Positions 32,059 to 43,042 of a stretch of DNA of 64,000 bases are shown here, piece after piece (the stretch's first letter is position 1; each line of letters begins with the position of its first letter). This DNA comes from Entrophospora sp. SA101. Lineage: Eukaryota; Glomeromycota; Glomeromycetes; Entrophosporales; Entrophosporaceae. Made by a program: the position numbers and the translations under genes. Location: contig CAUDNR010004189.1 of NCBI GenBank assembly GCA_958430865.1, forward strand, positions 517 through 64,516, given 5' to 3'. Under the pieces are notes generated by a model that saw nothing but the letters and a program-made list of their open reading frames with translations, was not told the DNA's origin and did not search any database.

Positions 32059-34539
32059 TTAATTCTTATCATTATCATCACTGTAACTATTATTGGAAAC
32101 TGTACTATCGTCATCATGATCACTTGAAATCTTATCATTTTTGGATGCATATTTTTCATTATTTTCATCATCATTTTCAATCTCATGTATAATTTCTAAA
32201 TTGGTCTTTTTAGAAAACTCCCCTCCCTCTTCGTTTTCATCGTGTGTATCCTCAAGTACATTCTTCTCATCCACACCACTACTACTATCGTCCTGATCAA
32301 TAATACCAACATCATCTAACGATGAATCAGATTGTTGTTCTTTAACAACAATTCCTGAAGAAGTGTCTTCATTTTCTTCTAACACCAAACAATCAGATAA
32401 TCCATTGTCTTTCAAAACCTGTGCTACCATTTCAGGCATTTGTCTTATAAATTCACCTATAGCCATTTCTGCCACCAATTCGTCTGCTGATTCCTTGGTA
32501 GCTTTAAATGCACCAAATGTGCGTTTAAGTATTGGTACACGTAATAAAGAGCTAAACATTCTTTTTCTTTTCTTACGTGAAATTAAAACAAATTTGGTGT
32601 TTAAGTGATTACAAATCGAAAAGAAAACTCTAAGCAATGTTAGATTTTCTAATAGACTATGGGATTGATCTACTGTATTGTTATTAATTGAGGTCGTGGA
32701 AGATGAGGGTGTTAATGATGAGTTAGTTTGTGGTGTTTGCGGTGTTTTGGATGAGGGTGAATTTAATCTAGAGGCTGATGAAGATGATGAGTTAGTTTTG
32801 GATGGAGGCGAATTTAATTTTGACTTTGAAATTGGTGAGCTTGATGTTGACGATGTTGATAAAGATGATTTTATCGAATTGGAAGAATTATTGTTTTTTT
32901 GTCTAAATTGTTTATTATCATTTGTATGATTATTAATATTTTGATTAGAAAAATTTTGTGATAATTGCTGTGGTGATGATGAGGGCAGTTTAGAATCAGA
33001 TGATAAGTCATGATCATGATCACGATCAACTACTTTATGGTTTTTATCAAATTCAAGGTCTGGCAGAGTTTGATGCTCTTTATGTGGTTCCGATGATAAT
33101 TTTTCTAGCGGTAATGGCGATTCCGATGTTTGCTGTTCTAGTGGTGAGTGTAATAATTCTTGAATAAGCTTTTGATATTCTATTGATCTAACAGATGGTA
33201 TATTCTGTTTTTGTTGTTGTACGCTTTCTTGCTTTATGATTTTTTGATGATCATCGAGTTCTTCATTTTGTGATTGGGGATTATTGTTATTTTGATGATT
33301 TCGGACTGTGTGTAAATCATGATTATTATTGTTATTTTGTGATGATGATGTTTCATCAATCATGTTTTGAAGAGTTTTATCATTATAGATATTTTGGAAT
33401 AATATTGAATATTTAGTATTATAAATGTTATTATGATTAGTTTGATGTTGTTGTTGGCTTTGAAGTAGATTATTATTATTAATGCAATGAACTGGATGTG
33501 GCAATGATGGTGTTGTTGTTGACATTAAATTATTAATTGTAGCTGTTGTTAATGTAGCTATTGAGTTGGTTGTTATTCTTGTTTCAGTTGTGATTTGACA
33601 TAAAGATGCTGAAGTGTAATTTGCGTTATTATTAATAAAATCAGTGTTATCTTTGTTAAGTGAATTATTGTTAGGTATAGCAACGGTATTTTTAGTATTA
33701 TTACCAGGTTCGTTATCGTGATGGTTAGGATTTGAGGTTAATAACATCATGATGATATCGTTGTTATATTTATCAATATTATCATGAATATTATTCGATG
33801 AATTATATGATGAGGATAATGATGATGATTGGGGTATATGAGCAGAAAAAGAGGCAGAAGTAGGTGTTGTTCTTTTATAATTATAATTATTATAATTATT
33901 GTTGTAACCGTTATTGTAATAATTATTATAATTATAATTATAGTTATTGTTGAAACTATTATTGTAATAATTATTGTAATTGTAATTATTCGATCTATAC
34001 AAATAATTATTATGATTGAAGGAAGAATCTGTTACATACGATGATAATGATTGTTGTGGCTGCTGTTGTTGTATTAGTGGTGGTTGAATTAAAGGTGATG
34101 CAGTAGAATATTGATTGATTGATTTGTATGGTACTATATCATGATTAGTTTTATTAATATTATTGTTAATATTGATATCTGTACTTATGACATCAATTAT
34201 ATTATTATTGCTATAGTAACTATTACTATTATTGTTATTGGCATTGTTGGTGTTATTGTTGTAGTTATAATTATTATCAGTATTGGAATTAATGTCAGTA
34301 CTAATATTATTGGAATTAATAATTGCAGTGGTACTAATTTTCTTAATATTATTGTTGTTGTTATTATTAACAGAATCTTCCGAGACGAATGAATAACGAG
34401 ATGCAGAACGATTAGAATAAGTTGGGTTAAGTATTTGTTGTTTATATGAAGGATACGAATCATTAAGATATAATAAAGATGAGGTTGAGGTTGAGGTTGA
34501 TTTGTCACTAAAGTGATCAAAAGAGTTTGGAACGGCCAT
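32059..34539 (-). CDS. Asn/Ser-rich hypothetical protein with a short ordered basic domain
   Basis: This single frame of 826 residues lies in the centre of palindrome 2, tail to tail with the left ADE16. The first 450 residues are mostly Asn, Tyr, Ser and Gln runs, of the kind seen in prion-like or transcription-factor disordered regions. Residues about 460-620 are Ser/Pro/Gln-rich. The only ordered part is about 628-715: LLRVFFSICNHLNTKFVLIS, a basic RKKRKR that could be a nuclear signal, LLRVPILKRTFGAF, and a helical stretch with MAIGEFIRQMPEMVAQVLKD. The tail is acidic. I do not recognise the family. A regulatory nuclear protein is a guess. The long open frame in such AT-rich DNA argues that it is real. 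Confidence 0.65.
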   Translation of the reverse strand: MAVPNSFDHFSDKSTSTSTSSLLYLNDSYPSYKQQILNPTYSNRSASRYSFVSEDSVNNNNNNNIKKISTTAIINSNNISTDINSNTDNNYNYNNNTNNANNNNSNSYYSNNNIIDVISTDININNNINKTNHDIVPYKSINQYSTASPLIQPPLIQQQQPQQSLSSYVTDSSFNHNNYLYRSNNYNYNNYYNNSFNNNYNYNYNNYYNNGYNNNYNNYNYKRTTPTSASFSAHIPQSSSLSSSYNSSNNIHDNIDKYNNDIIMMLLTSNPNHHDNEPGNNTKNTVAIPNNNSLNKDNTDFINNNANYTSASLCQITTETRITTNSIATLTTATINNLMSTTTPSLPHPVHCINNNNLLQSQQQHQTNHNNIYNTKYSILFQNIYNDKTLQNMIDETSSSQNNNNNHDLHTVRNHQNNNNPQSQNEELDDHQKIIKQESVQQQKQNIPSVRSIEYQKLIQELLHSPLEQQTSESPLPLEKLSSEPHKEHQTLPDLEFDKNHKVVDRDHDHDLSSDSKLPSSSPQQLSQNFSNQNINNHTNDNKQFRQKNNNSSNSIKSSLSTSSTSSSPISKSKLNSPPSKTNSSSSSASRLNSPSSKTPQTPQTNSSLTPSSSTTSINNNTVDQSHSLLENLTLLRVFFSICNHLNTKFVLISRKKRKRMFSSLLRVPILKRTFGAFKATKESADELVAEMAIGEFIRQMPEMVAQVLKDNGLSDCLVLEENEDTSSGIVVKEQQSDSSLDDVGIIDQDDSSSGVDEKNVLEDTHDENEEGGEFSKKTNLEIIHEIENDDENNEKYASKNDKISSDHDDDSTVSNNSYSDDNDKN

Positions 34540-35850
34540 ATTATTATTAAGTAAAATAATGTAGAATCGTTTGTAAAAAAATTATTTTTATATTTATATA
34601 TTTATATATGTAATAGTGTAAAAAAAAAAAAAGAAAGAAAATTTATGAAGAGGGGGAATAAAAAAAAATTTTTAATATTTATAATGTGAATATGATGATG
34701 GATGAATTGAAAAATTTGAAACAATTTTAACTGATGATCAATACTTTATTTGGAAACGACCATTATTTTTACATCTGCGCCATGACGCCAATTTCGAGGG
34801 CTCAAAGTTGGGGCTTATTACACATATAAATCTTGCAATGTATTTATTCGTAATTATCATTATCATTATTATTATTAACAAGAAGCATCTTCATAAACAT
34901 CTTTATCATTATCAAGACAAAATTTAAAAATTGTCCCAGTACATCATATTAATATCACTGATTGCTCTGTCTAAATGGTGGCATGAAGTAGTGACTTTGG
35001 CCTTACACTTCCATTTTTGGAAATAGGGAGAATTTCAAGCTACAATTGTTGCAACGATTTTATTGGCCCTGTAGGCACCCTTTAAATTCTTAGTTCTGAC
35101 TTGTAAATAATGACTCGATAATGTCTTTGGAACGGTTTTAAAATTCTTTATAACTAATTTTGTAAAATAAATATTACTATTATTGTAAATTTTTTCATTA
35201 CCACTTTGATGGCCAAGACAATGTAACATACACGGAAAGAGGCTCAGATTAAAAATTATCTTCCAACTCTACCATCTTTATTTGTCAGGACATTATGTGG
35301 CTTTCAAAATAGTTTCTCAAATTTCGTTTCTTGGTATATATTAACATTTATTAATTGGGCAGTGTTGGCATGACTGTCGTTGGGGGTGGGTGTTTATATA
35401 ATAACATAATGTCGATCAGTCAGTTCACCAAAGAAATTATATATTTTTTGAAATGTAGCTAGTATACGAAAAAGAGAGATCCTGTTCCCATATTTGAATA
35501 TAGTGTATTATAGTATCTCTAGTTTATCGGCACAGAAAGATCTTTGAAAGAACAGTTCCAATGATGAAAAAATCATATTCAAAAATCATCCATACTTTGA
35601 AAAACTCTTTTTTCGAAATTTACTAGTCCACGAAAATTCCCATTTTTGAATAGTGTAGAATAATAACTTGGCTGAGTTTTTATTAATAAAAACAGTTATA
35701 AGGGCTTGAAGTCATGGGATTTTACTTTCTAATTAGATTTGTTTAGTCAACCAAAATTTAAAAACATCTTAATTTATCAAGCAAAGAAAAGTCGCACTTT
35801 GTTCAATGTCACACAGAAAAAAGTCGCATGTTAGAACCTCTTGAGTTATA
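34540..35850. promoter_or_regulatory. Divergent intergenic region before TFB4
   Basis: This 1.3 kb stretch separates the start of the Asn-rich gene from the start of TFB4. It is AT-rich with an A tract at 34620-34632. A 64-codon minus-strand ORF (35035-35229) has somewhat protein-like composition but no family marks. No RNA gene or repeat is evident. Confidence 0.45.
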
Positions 35851-37445
35851 ATGAATGCCTTGAAAGATACTATAGTTACAGAAGGTACATAAATATTTTT
35901 GTCACCATCACCATTATTGAAAATATAAATAAATAAATCTTTTGTTTAAATAAAACTAGATGATGTCAATTTGCTTGTAGTAATTATTGATACAAATCCA
36001 ATAATATGGGCATCAAAAGATTCAATATTCACACTCAAAGATATTGTACACCATCTTTTGATATATATTAATGCACATTTATCATTAAAACATGATAATG
36101 AGGTAGTTGTCATTGCAAGTCATACTGGTTTCAGGTAAATTATATAAATGGGACAATATAAATTGTTATAATAATATTAATAATATAATAATAATATGTT
36201 GTTTTTAGTAAATTTTTATATCCAATCCCATTAGAATCAAAATCAGAATCTTTGCAGCAAAAATCTGACAAATCAATCAATTCCACATTATATCAAAGAT
36301 TTAGAGTGATAAATGATCAAGTAATATTAAATTTAAAGACTTTGATCAAAGATCTTAATATTGAAAATATAAATAATAAGCATATAGATAGAGGTAAAAT
36401 TATTTTGTGTTAGCTGACATTGGATGTGGACAAGTAATATTTAAAAAATAATTATTATTTTATTTATTGATAGGAAGTTCCATGATTGCAGGAGCTCTTT
36501 CGATGTCATTATGTTGTATCCTTATCAAACTATGTTTTTTGTATATGAAATTGAAATTATGTGAAATTGAATGAAATCTATAATTAGAGGTGAAATTCCT
36601 TTTGATTTGCTAATTTAATTTTCACATAGATTTCATTTTCACGCATAACATATTCATTTAATTTAATCAATCTTTAAACTAAAAAAATATTCCTTGATTT
36701 TGTTTATTTGGTAAACTAAGATATCAATAAAATAATGAAAGCAGATGAAATTGGTCATATAAAGCCAAGAATGATGATTATTTCTGTTTCACCAGATTCA
36801 CCATATCAATATATATCTATAATGAATTGTATATTCTCTGCACAAAAATTAGTAAGAGAGAAGATGATTCAATATACACATGTTTATATATATAAATATA
36901 TTATTTGATATATTATTTAATTATTTGTAGGGAATACCCATGGATGTTTGTAAATTATTTGATGAGGGCACTGTGTTTTTACAACAAGCATCTTTTATAA
37001 CTGGTGGTAGATATCTTAAATTAGAAAATCCTCATGGATTTTTACAATCATTGATGGTATGAGAATATTTCCCATCAATCATATTAATTTTATGATCTTA
37101 TTTAATAATAATAACAATAATAATAAATATAATTTGTAATTTTAATAGATGACTTTTCTTCCTGATAGATTTACTAGAAAATATCTTTGCTTACCAGGTG
37201 AAGAAAAGATAGATTTTGGTGCAGCATGTTTTTGTCACAAAAAAATTATTGATATTGGATATGTTTGTTCTGTTTGTTTATCAAGTAAATATCTTTCTCA
37301 AAATCTATTTTGATTTTTTTTTCCTCATAAATTCAAAAAAAATTTTTTTTTCTTCAATTTAAAAAGTTTTTTGTCATTCATTGAAGCAATGTTCAACTTG
37401 CAGGTATTTATTAAAAAATTTATTTAATTTAGTTTCAATTATTAA
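35851..37445 (+). CDS. TFB4: TFIIH core subunit Tfb4/p34
   Basis: This is a subunit of the general transcription and nucleotide-excision repair factor TFIIH (GTF2H3 in animals). It pairs with Ssl1/p44 through its von Willebrand A fold. Nine exons can be joined in frame to 292 residues: 35851-35884, 35960-36134, 36209-36393, 36474-36515, 36721-36851, 36931-37056, 37149-37284, 37367-37403 and 37433-37445. Marks are [16 protein letters not shown] at the start of the vWA fold, [52 protein letters not shown], the family segment [16 protein letters not shown], and the C4 zinc finger (ACFCHKK, CSVCLSIFC, CSTC). The last intron would be only 29 bp. Reading through it instead gives a slightly longer tail. 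It is the only copy in the window, in the palindrome centre. Confidence 0.92.
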
Positions 37446-38294
37446 TTCGTGATCCTTTTAAGAAGGAAAGTAACACTAACTTTTAATAATAATATCCATA
37501 ATCTCAGCACATTTCTAAAATAATGTGTAAACAGTTCCGAGAAGGGGACCTTGATGGCATAAGAAAAAATATTTATATTTGTTTGTTTATTTTATTAAAG
37601 TACAAACATAATATGATTAGCAGAAGCAAAGTGAATTCTTTGAATTTTATTAATATGCATCTGCTGATCATCATTATTAAAATTGTTTCCTCCTTAAAAG
37701 GATCACGAATTAAAGCTATACTATCATATATATTCACATACTGTACATATATATATATATATATTTTTTAGGAGTAAACTTACGTTATCATCTAAAGTTA
37801 GTGTTGGAACTAAATTACATAATGGGATGAGAAATCAAAAAAATGACCAATAAATTTATAAATTATAAGCATTTAATATAATAACTATTTGAAATTACTG
37901 TAAAATTATTTGATAGATTTATAATAGATGTAGTCTCTGAATTGAAACAAAGATACAAATAAAAAAGTTGAAAGCACATAATGGTATTTTCTTTAATGAA
38001 AAGCAGGCATTTTGGCAAAATTGGGTTTGGGATTCTAATCTGATGGAAATCAAATGTGACCAATCATCAAAGTTTCAATATTGGCCATCTTTCAATAAAA
38101 AATATCATTAAGGCTTTTTTGCCTTGATACTAATATTTTAACACTTAAAAAGGCATCTTTCTAGAAAGTACCATTCTATTAATTTTATCTGCTTAAAAAT
38201 ATTTTATGCTGATCAGTACATATGTAACACATATAATATATTTGTTTGTAAACCAGTGTCTGAAATTGAGTGCGGGGTTTGTGTTACATATTGA
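37446..38294. other. AT-rich intergenic sequence before the gap
   Basis: No gene is recognised. An 82-codon ORF at 37523-37771 runs into an (AT)n tract (37750-37764) and looks like chance, as does the minus-strand ORF at 37863-38063. The 3' flank of TFB4 is expected here. Confidence 0.5.
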
Positions 38295-38350
38295 ATTTAG
38301 CCAATCAAATTTGTCCTTCTGGTAGAAAATTTAACGTTGATTGGCTAAAT
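38295..38350. repeat. Perfect 14-bp inverted repeat at the contig end
   Basis: ATTTAGCCAATCAA at 38295-38308 is the exact reverse complement of 38337-38350, the last 14 bases before the gap, with a 28-base loop. Ending a contig exactly on a hairpin arm suggests either a transposon end or a fold-back structure that stopped assembly. Confidence 0.75.
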
Positions 38351-39350
38351 NNNNNNNNNNNNNNNNNNNNNNNNNNNNNNNNNNNNNNNNNNNNNNNNNN
38401 NNNNNNNNNNNNNNNNNNNNNNNNNNNNNNNNNNNNNNNNNNNNNNNNNNNNNNNNNNNNNNNNNNNNNNNNNNNNNNNNNNNNNNNNNNNNNNNNNNNN
38501 NNNNNNNNNNNNNNNNNNNNNNNNNNNNNNNNNNNNNNNNNNNNNNNNNNNNNNNNNNNNNNNNNNNNNNNNNNNNNNNNNNNNNNNNNNNNNNNNNNNN
38601 NNNNNNNNNNNNNNNNNNNNNNNNNNNNNNNNNNNNNNNNNNNNNNNNNNNNNNNNNNNNNNNNNNNNNNNNNNNNNNNNNNNNNNNNNNNNNNNNNNNN
38701 NNNNNNNNNNNNNNNNNNNNNNNNNNNNNNNNNNNNNNNNNNNNNNNNNNNNNNNNNNNNNNNNNNNNNNNNNNNNNNNNNNNNNNNNNNNNNNNNNNNN
38801 NNNNNNNNNNNNNNNNNNNNNNNNNNNNNNNNNNNNNNNNNNNNNNNNNNNNNNNNNNNNNNNNNNNNNNNNNNNNNNNNNNNNNNNNNNNNNNNNNNNN
38901 NNNNNNNNNNNNNNNNNNNNNNNNNNNNNNNNNNNNNNNNNNNNNNNNNNNNNNNNNNNNNNNNNNNNNNNNNNNNNNNNNNNNNNNNNNNNNNNNNNNN
39001 NNNNNNNNNNNNNNNNNNNNNNNNNNNNNNNNNNNNNNNNNNNNNNNNNNNNNNNNNNNNNNNNNNNNNNNNNNNNNNNNNNNNNNNNNNNNNNNNNNNN
39101 NNNNNNNNNNNNNNNNNNNNNNNNNNNNNNNNNNNNNNNNNNNNNNNNNNNNNNNNNNNNNNNNNNNNNNNNNNNNNNNNNNNNNNNNNNNNNNNNNNNN
39201 NNNNNNNNNNNNNNNNNNNNNNNNNNNNNNNNNNNNNNNNNNNNNNNNNNNNNNNNNNNNNNNNNNNNNNNNNNNNNNNNNNNNNNNNNNNNNNNNNNNN
39301 NNNNNNNNNNNNNNNNNNNNNNNNNNNNNNNNNNNNNNNNNNNNNNNNNN
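38351..39350. other. Assembly gap, exactly 1000 N
   Basis: The round length is that of a placeholder gap of unknown size. It joins the end of the palindrome 2 centre to the start of the right arm, so the orientation and distance of the two sides rest on scaffolding only. Long frames across the Ns are meaningless. Confidence 0.98.
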
Positions 39351-42268
39351 TAATGATGGAACAATCTTAAATTTGTATGAATTAACACAATTTCATGTTC
39401 ATCAGAAGCTTTAATAACTGCCTCATCTTGTATTGAACCACTTGGAGCAGCAATAAACTTAACACCAGATTGTGAAGCTCTGTGTACATTATCTGAAAAA
39501 GGAAAGAATGCGTCAGAAGATAAGGCAACATCTGATAGAGTGGCAAGATGTGATTTACGTTCTTCAGGTGATAACGGTGTAGGTATTGATGTAAATAAAG
39601 ATTCCCATGATTCACGTTCCGATCCTTCTCCAATTTTATCGATGATATATAAATCAATCGCATTACTTTTATCGGCTCGCTTCACTTCTTTTTTAAAATT
39701 AAATGCCAAAACTTTTGGATGATGACGTAGCCACCAATTATCAGCTTTGTCACCAGCTAATCTTGTACAATGAATACGAGATTGTTGACCAGCGCCGAGT
39801 CCAATAACCATACCATTTTTAGCATAACAAACTGAATTGGACTGGGTATATTTTAAAGAGATTGTTGCCACTATCAAATCAGTGATTGCAGATTCTGATA
39901 ACTAATTTTTTTTTTAAATAATAAATAAAAATTGTGCTTTGTAGGATTAATCATTAAAATTAGAAGATAGAAAAAAAGTCAAATAAATAATTACATTTTT
40001 ATTTTTTGAGACAATATTTTCAAATAATTTTTGATCTATTTGAACATTGTTACGCTTTTGTTGCAAAAATAATCCATAAACTTGTCGAGTTTCTGTTTCA
40101 GGTGGTTCATAATCAGGGTCAACCTAATGATCATATATATATAAAGAAAAAAATGTGTTATTTTTTATATATATTTTTAAGAAACATTTGTTATATTATT
40201 TGAGAATCCACCTGAATAACTGTGTATGTGCCATTTTTCTTTTTACGTAAAATTTCCAAAGCTTCGGGTTCATAACCTGGAGCAACAATTCCATCAGATA
40301 CCTCTCGTGAAATAATTTTTGCTGTGGGAATATCGACTATATCACTTAGAGCAATCCAGTCTCCAAAAGAAGACATTCTGTCAGCACCTAACCAACAAAA
40401 TAAATTTATTAGTCAGAAGACAAAACAATAACTAGACTCATCAGCAACATTGATATTATTATTAACACTGATTTACCTCTAGCACGTGCATAGGCATTTG
40501 CCAAAGGTGAAAGATCTTTGACGTCATCTACAAAATATACTTTTTTCTCGATATCAGATAATGATAACCCTACAGCAGCTCCAGCAGGTGAAACATGTTT
40601 AAAAGAGGCGGCTGCTGGTATATTAAGAGCATTTTTGAGTTCCTATTTTTATTTTAATAATAATAATAATAATAATAAGTCTTGGAAACATCATCATTAA
40701 TTGTTTATATCTATCTATAGAACACCCACTTTGACTAAAGGCCAGCCATTTAAAGCATCAAGCAAATTAATATAACCAGGTGAACCAGAAAGGACTATAT
40801 ATATTATAATAATCATATTGTAATTATTATTCATGCAATAATATGTTTTAAATTAATCAGATATTTGTATTAAATCATCCTAACCTTTTATTGGTAATAC
40901 ACCATCTTTCACAAAGACTTGTGCAGGTTTTTGATGTGGATTTGCTCCATAACGCAATGTCAATTGAGAAATATTAGGTGCATATTGTTGCCTAAAATAA
41001 TTAGAAATTGCATCATCATAATCAGCAGTATGATTAAATGCCTAATGTTTTTTTAAAAAAAAAACTAAATTTATTAAATTTATGTTAATAATTAAGAGAT
41101 AGATATATGTCATGGAATACATATTTATATTTATATAAATACTTTTAATGCCAATAATCTACGAGTATTTTCTGATACGTGGCCATCTTTTTTCAATTCA
41201 GTCAAGAAATTTGTGTAATCATTTGGATCCGAAAGTACTGTAACACGATCATGATTTTTTGCAGCAGCTCTTAAAAGAGTAACACCACCTATATATATAT
41301 ACCAACAAATTGGAATACATATTTATATTTATATAAATACTTTTAATGCCAATAATCTACGAGTATTTTCTGATACGTGGCCATCTTTTTTCAATTCAGT
41401 CAAGAAATTTGTGTAATCATTTGGATCCGAAAGTACTGTAACACGATCATGATTTTTTGCAGCAGCTCTTAAAAGAGTAACACCACCTATATATATATAC
41501 CAACAAATAATGGCAATTGTCATTAGAATAAAATAATTATGCTGACACCATTGAATAAATCATTGTTATGACTGACCAATGTCAATTTCTTCAACGGCCT
41601 CAGCAATAGTGATATTTTCTTTTTCAATTGTCTCTTTGAAAGGATAAAGATTGCAAACCACATAGCCAATCTTTTTTATATTTTGTTGGATAAGATCGGC
41701 CTCATCACTTTGAATATTTCTAGCAAGAATGCCTTTTTTAGAAAAGTATAAAATTAAGAATAAAATAAAATCAATTTACCGAATATATTAATTAATTAAT
41801 CAAGCTGATAGAAAATAATTACCGCCATGTACAGCTGGATGTAATGTTTTGACGCGACCTCCTAATATTTCAGGAGCTTTGGTTATCTCCGAGACATCCC
41901 TAAGAATTAGAATTGAATAATAATAGTAATAGTAATAGTAATAGTAATAATTGGTTAGCCATTGTGTGATTAACTGCTTTGGTTAAAAGGCTCAGTAAGA
42001 TTAAAGGGATAACATACGAAATAGGAATACCAGCCTCTCTTATTTTCTTTGCAGTACCTCCAGATCCCAAAAGACGAACATTCAATTCATTGAGTGCTTT
42101 AGCAAATTCTAAAAGACCAGTTTTATTATAAACCGAAAGAATTGCTTATATTTTTTTGTGTGTGTGTGTGGAATGTATACAAATGGAAGAAATCAATACA
42201 AAAAAATTCATGCATTCAAAATAATTCAAAATAGATAAGTATATATTACCAATTTTTTGTTCGGACAT
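39351..42268 (-). CDS. ADE16: AICAR transformylase / IMP cyclohydrolase (right copy, exon 5 duplicated)
   Basis: This is the same gene as 29122-31842, in reverse. Exons 1-4 lie at 42250-42268, 42018-42144, 41823-41899 and 41577-41732. Exon 5 occurs twice, at 41341-41486 and 41143-41288, because of a 198-bp tandem duplication. Exons 6-11 run from 41041 down to the gap. Each exon 5 copy keeps its own splice sites, with a 52-base intron (GT...AG) between them. Exon 5 is 146 bp, so including both would shift the frame. Using only one gives the normal protein. The final base of the stop codon falls in the gap. It is either a functional second copy with alternative exon choice or a copy damaged by assembly. 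Confidence 0.85.
41113..41508. repeat. 198-bp tandem duplication inside right ADE16
   Basis: Unit 41113-41310 is repeated without change as 41311-41508. The unit spans the whole of exon 5 with parts of both flanking introns. The left arm has a single copy. The junction (CAACAAAT then TGGAATAC at 41310/41311) shows no useful microhomology. Perfect identity of the two units points to a very recent event or an assembly overlap error. Confidence 0.95.
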
Positions 42269-43042
42269 TTTTTTTTTTTTTAAAAAAATTTTTTTGATTT
42301 TTTCACGTAGATAATCTTCAAAAATTGTGCAAGTCAAATCTTGCACAATTCACTTTTTTATCAATCTTTTGGAATAAAAGTAGAAATTATCATGTTTACG
42401 TAATAGTAACTACAAATTAAAAATTAATTTTACAGCAAGAATCTTTCTTTATTGAAAAACCAAGGAATTTTTTTTGAATGTTCATTTTGTTGCAAGCACG
42501 TCCCTGTTTATCATCTTTATTAATGAAGATTATTTTTTTTTGCCGGAAATTCTGGACATCGAACGATACTAATAGGGTAAATTGTAAAAATAAAAAATAA
42601 AATTCTAAAGCATGTTTCGACTAATACAACCCAACCAAGATAACACAGATGATTTGATAGATGGTATTTTAGATTTGAGATAATAATCGCATTGGTACAA
42701 ATGTCTTTTAACAATAATAATAATATCTTTACATATCTATGCATAACATGCCCTTGCATGTTTTTGGCTAGTTCTATTGTTTTCTAAGCCAGTAATGCCC
42801 AATCTTTCAGACATATGCATACATATACATATTGGTTTCACGATCATCATAATGCATATGATGAATTTCCAAGTGTGCCATAAATAATTAACAATAATTA
42901 ACTCAAGCCCGAGACTGATTTGTGCGAAATTTGTTCAAATTAATATTAATCTATTTTTGTCGATCAATCTATTATTATTATATATTAGAAAATAATTTTT
43001 CCGATAAAAAATAAACATAAATTATAATTCAAAGCAACAGCA

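Noticed and set aside
33829..34392. Ile/Val-rich ORFs antisense to the Asn-rich gene
   Set aside because: AAT/AAC repeats read as ATT/GTT on the other strand. This is composition, not coding.
37523..38063. ORFs of 82 and 66 codons after TFB4
   Set aside because: One is built partly of an (AT)n tract, both are without coding-like composition, and both lie in the expected 3' flank.
38270..39877. Three long ORFs running through the N block
   Set aside because: Ambiguous codons keep the frame open artificially. Only the ADE16 last exon (39351-39901) is real.
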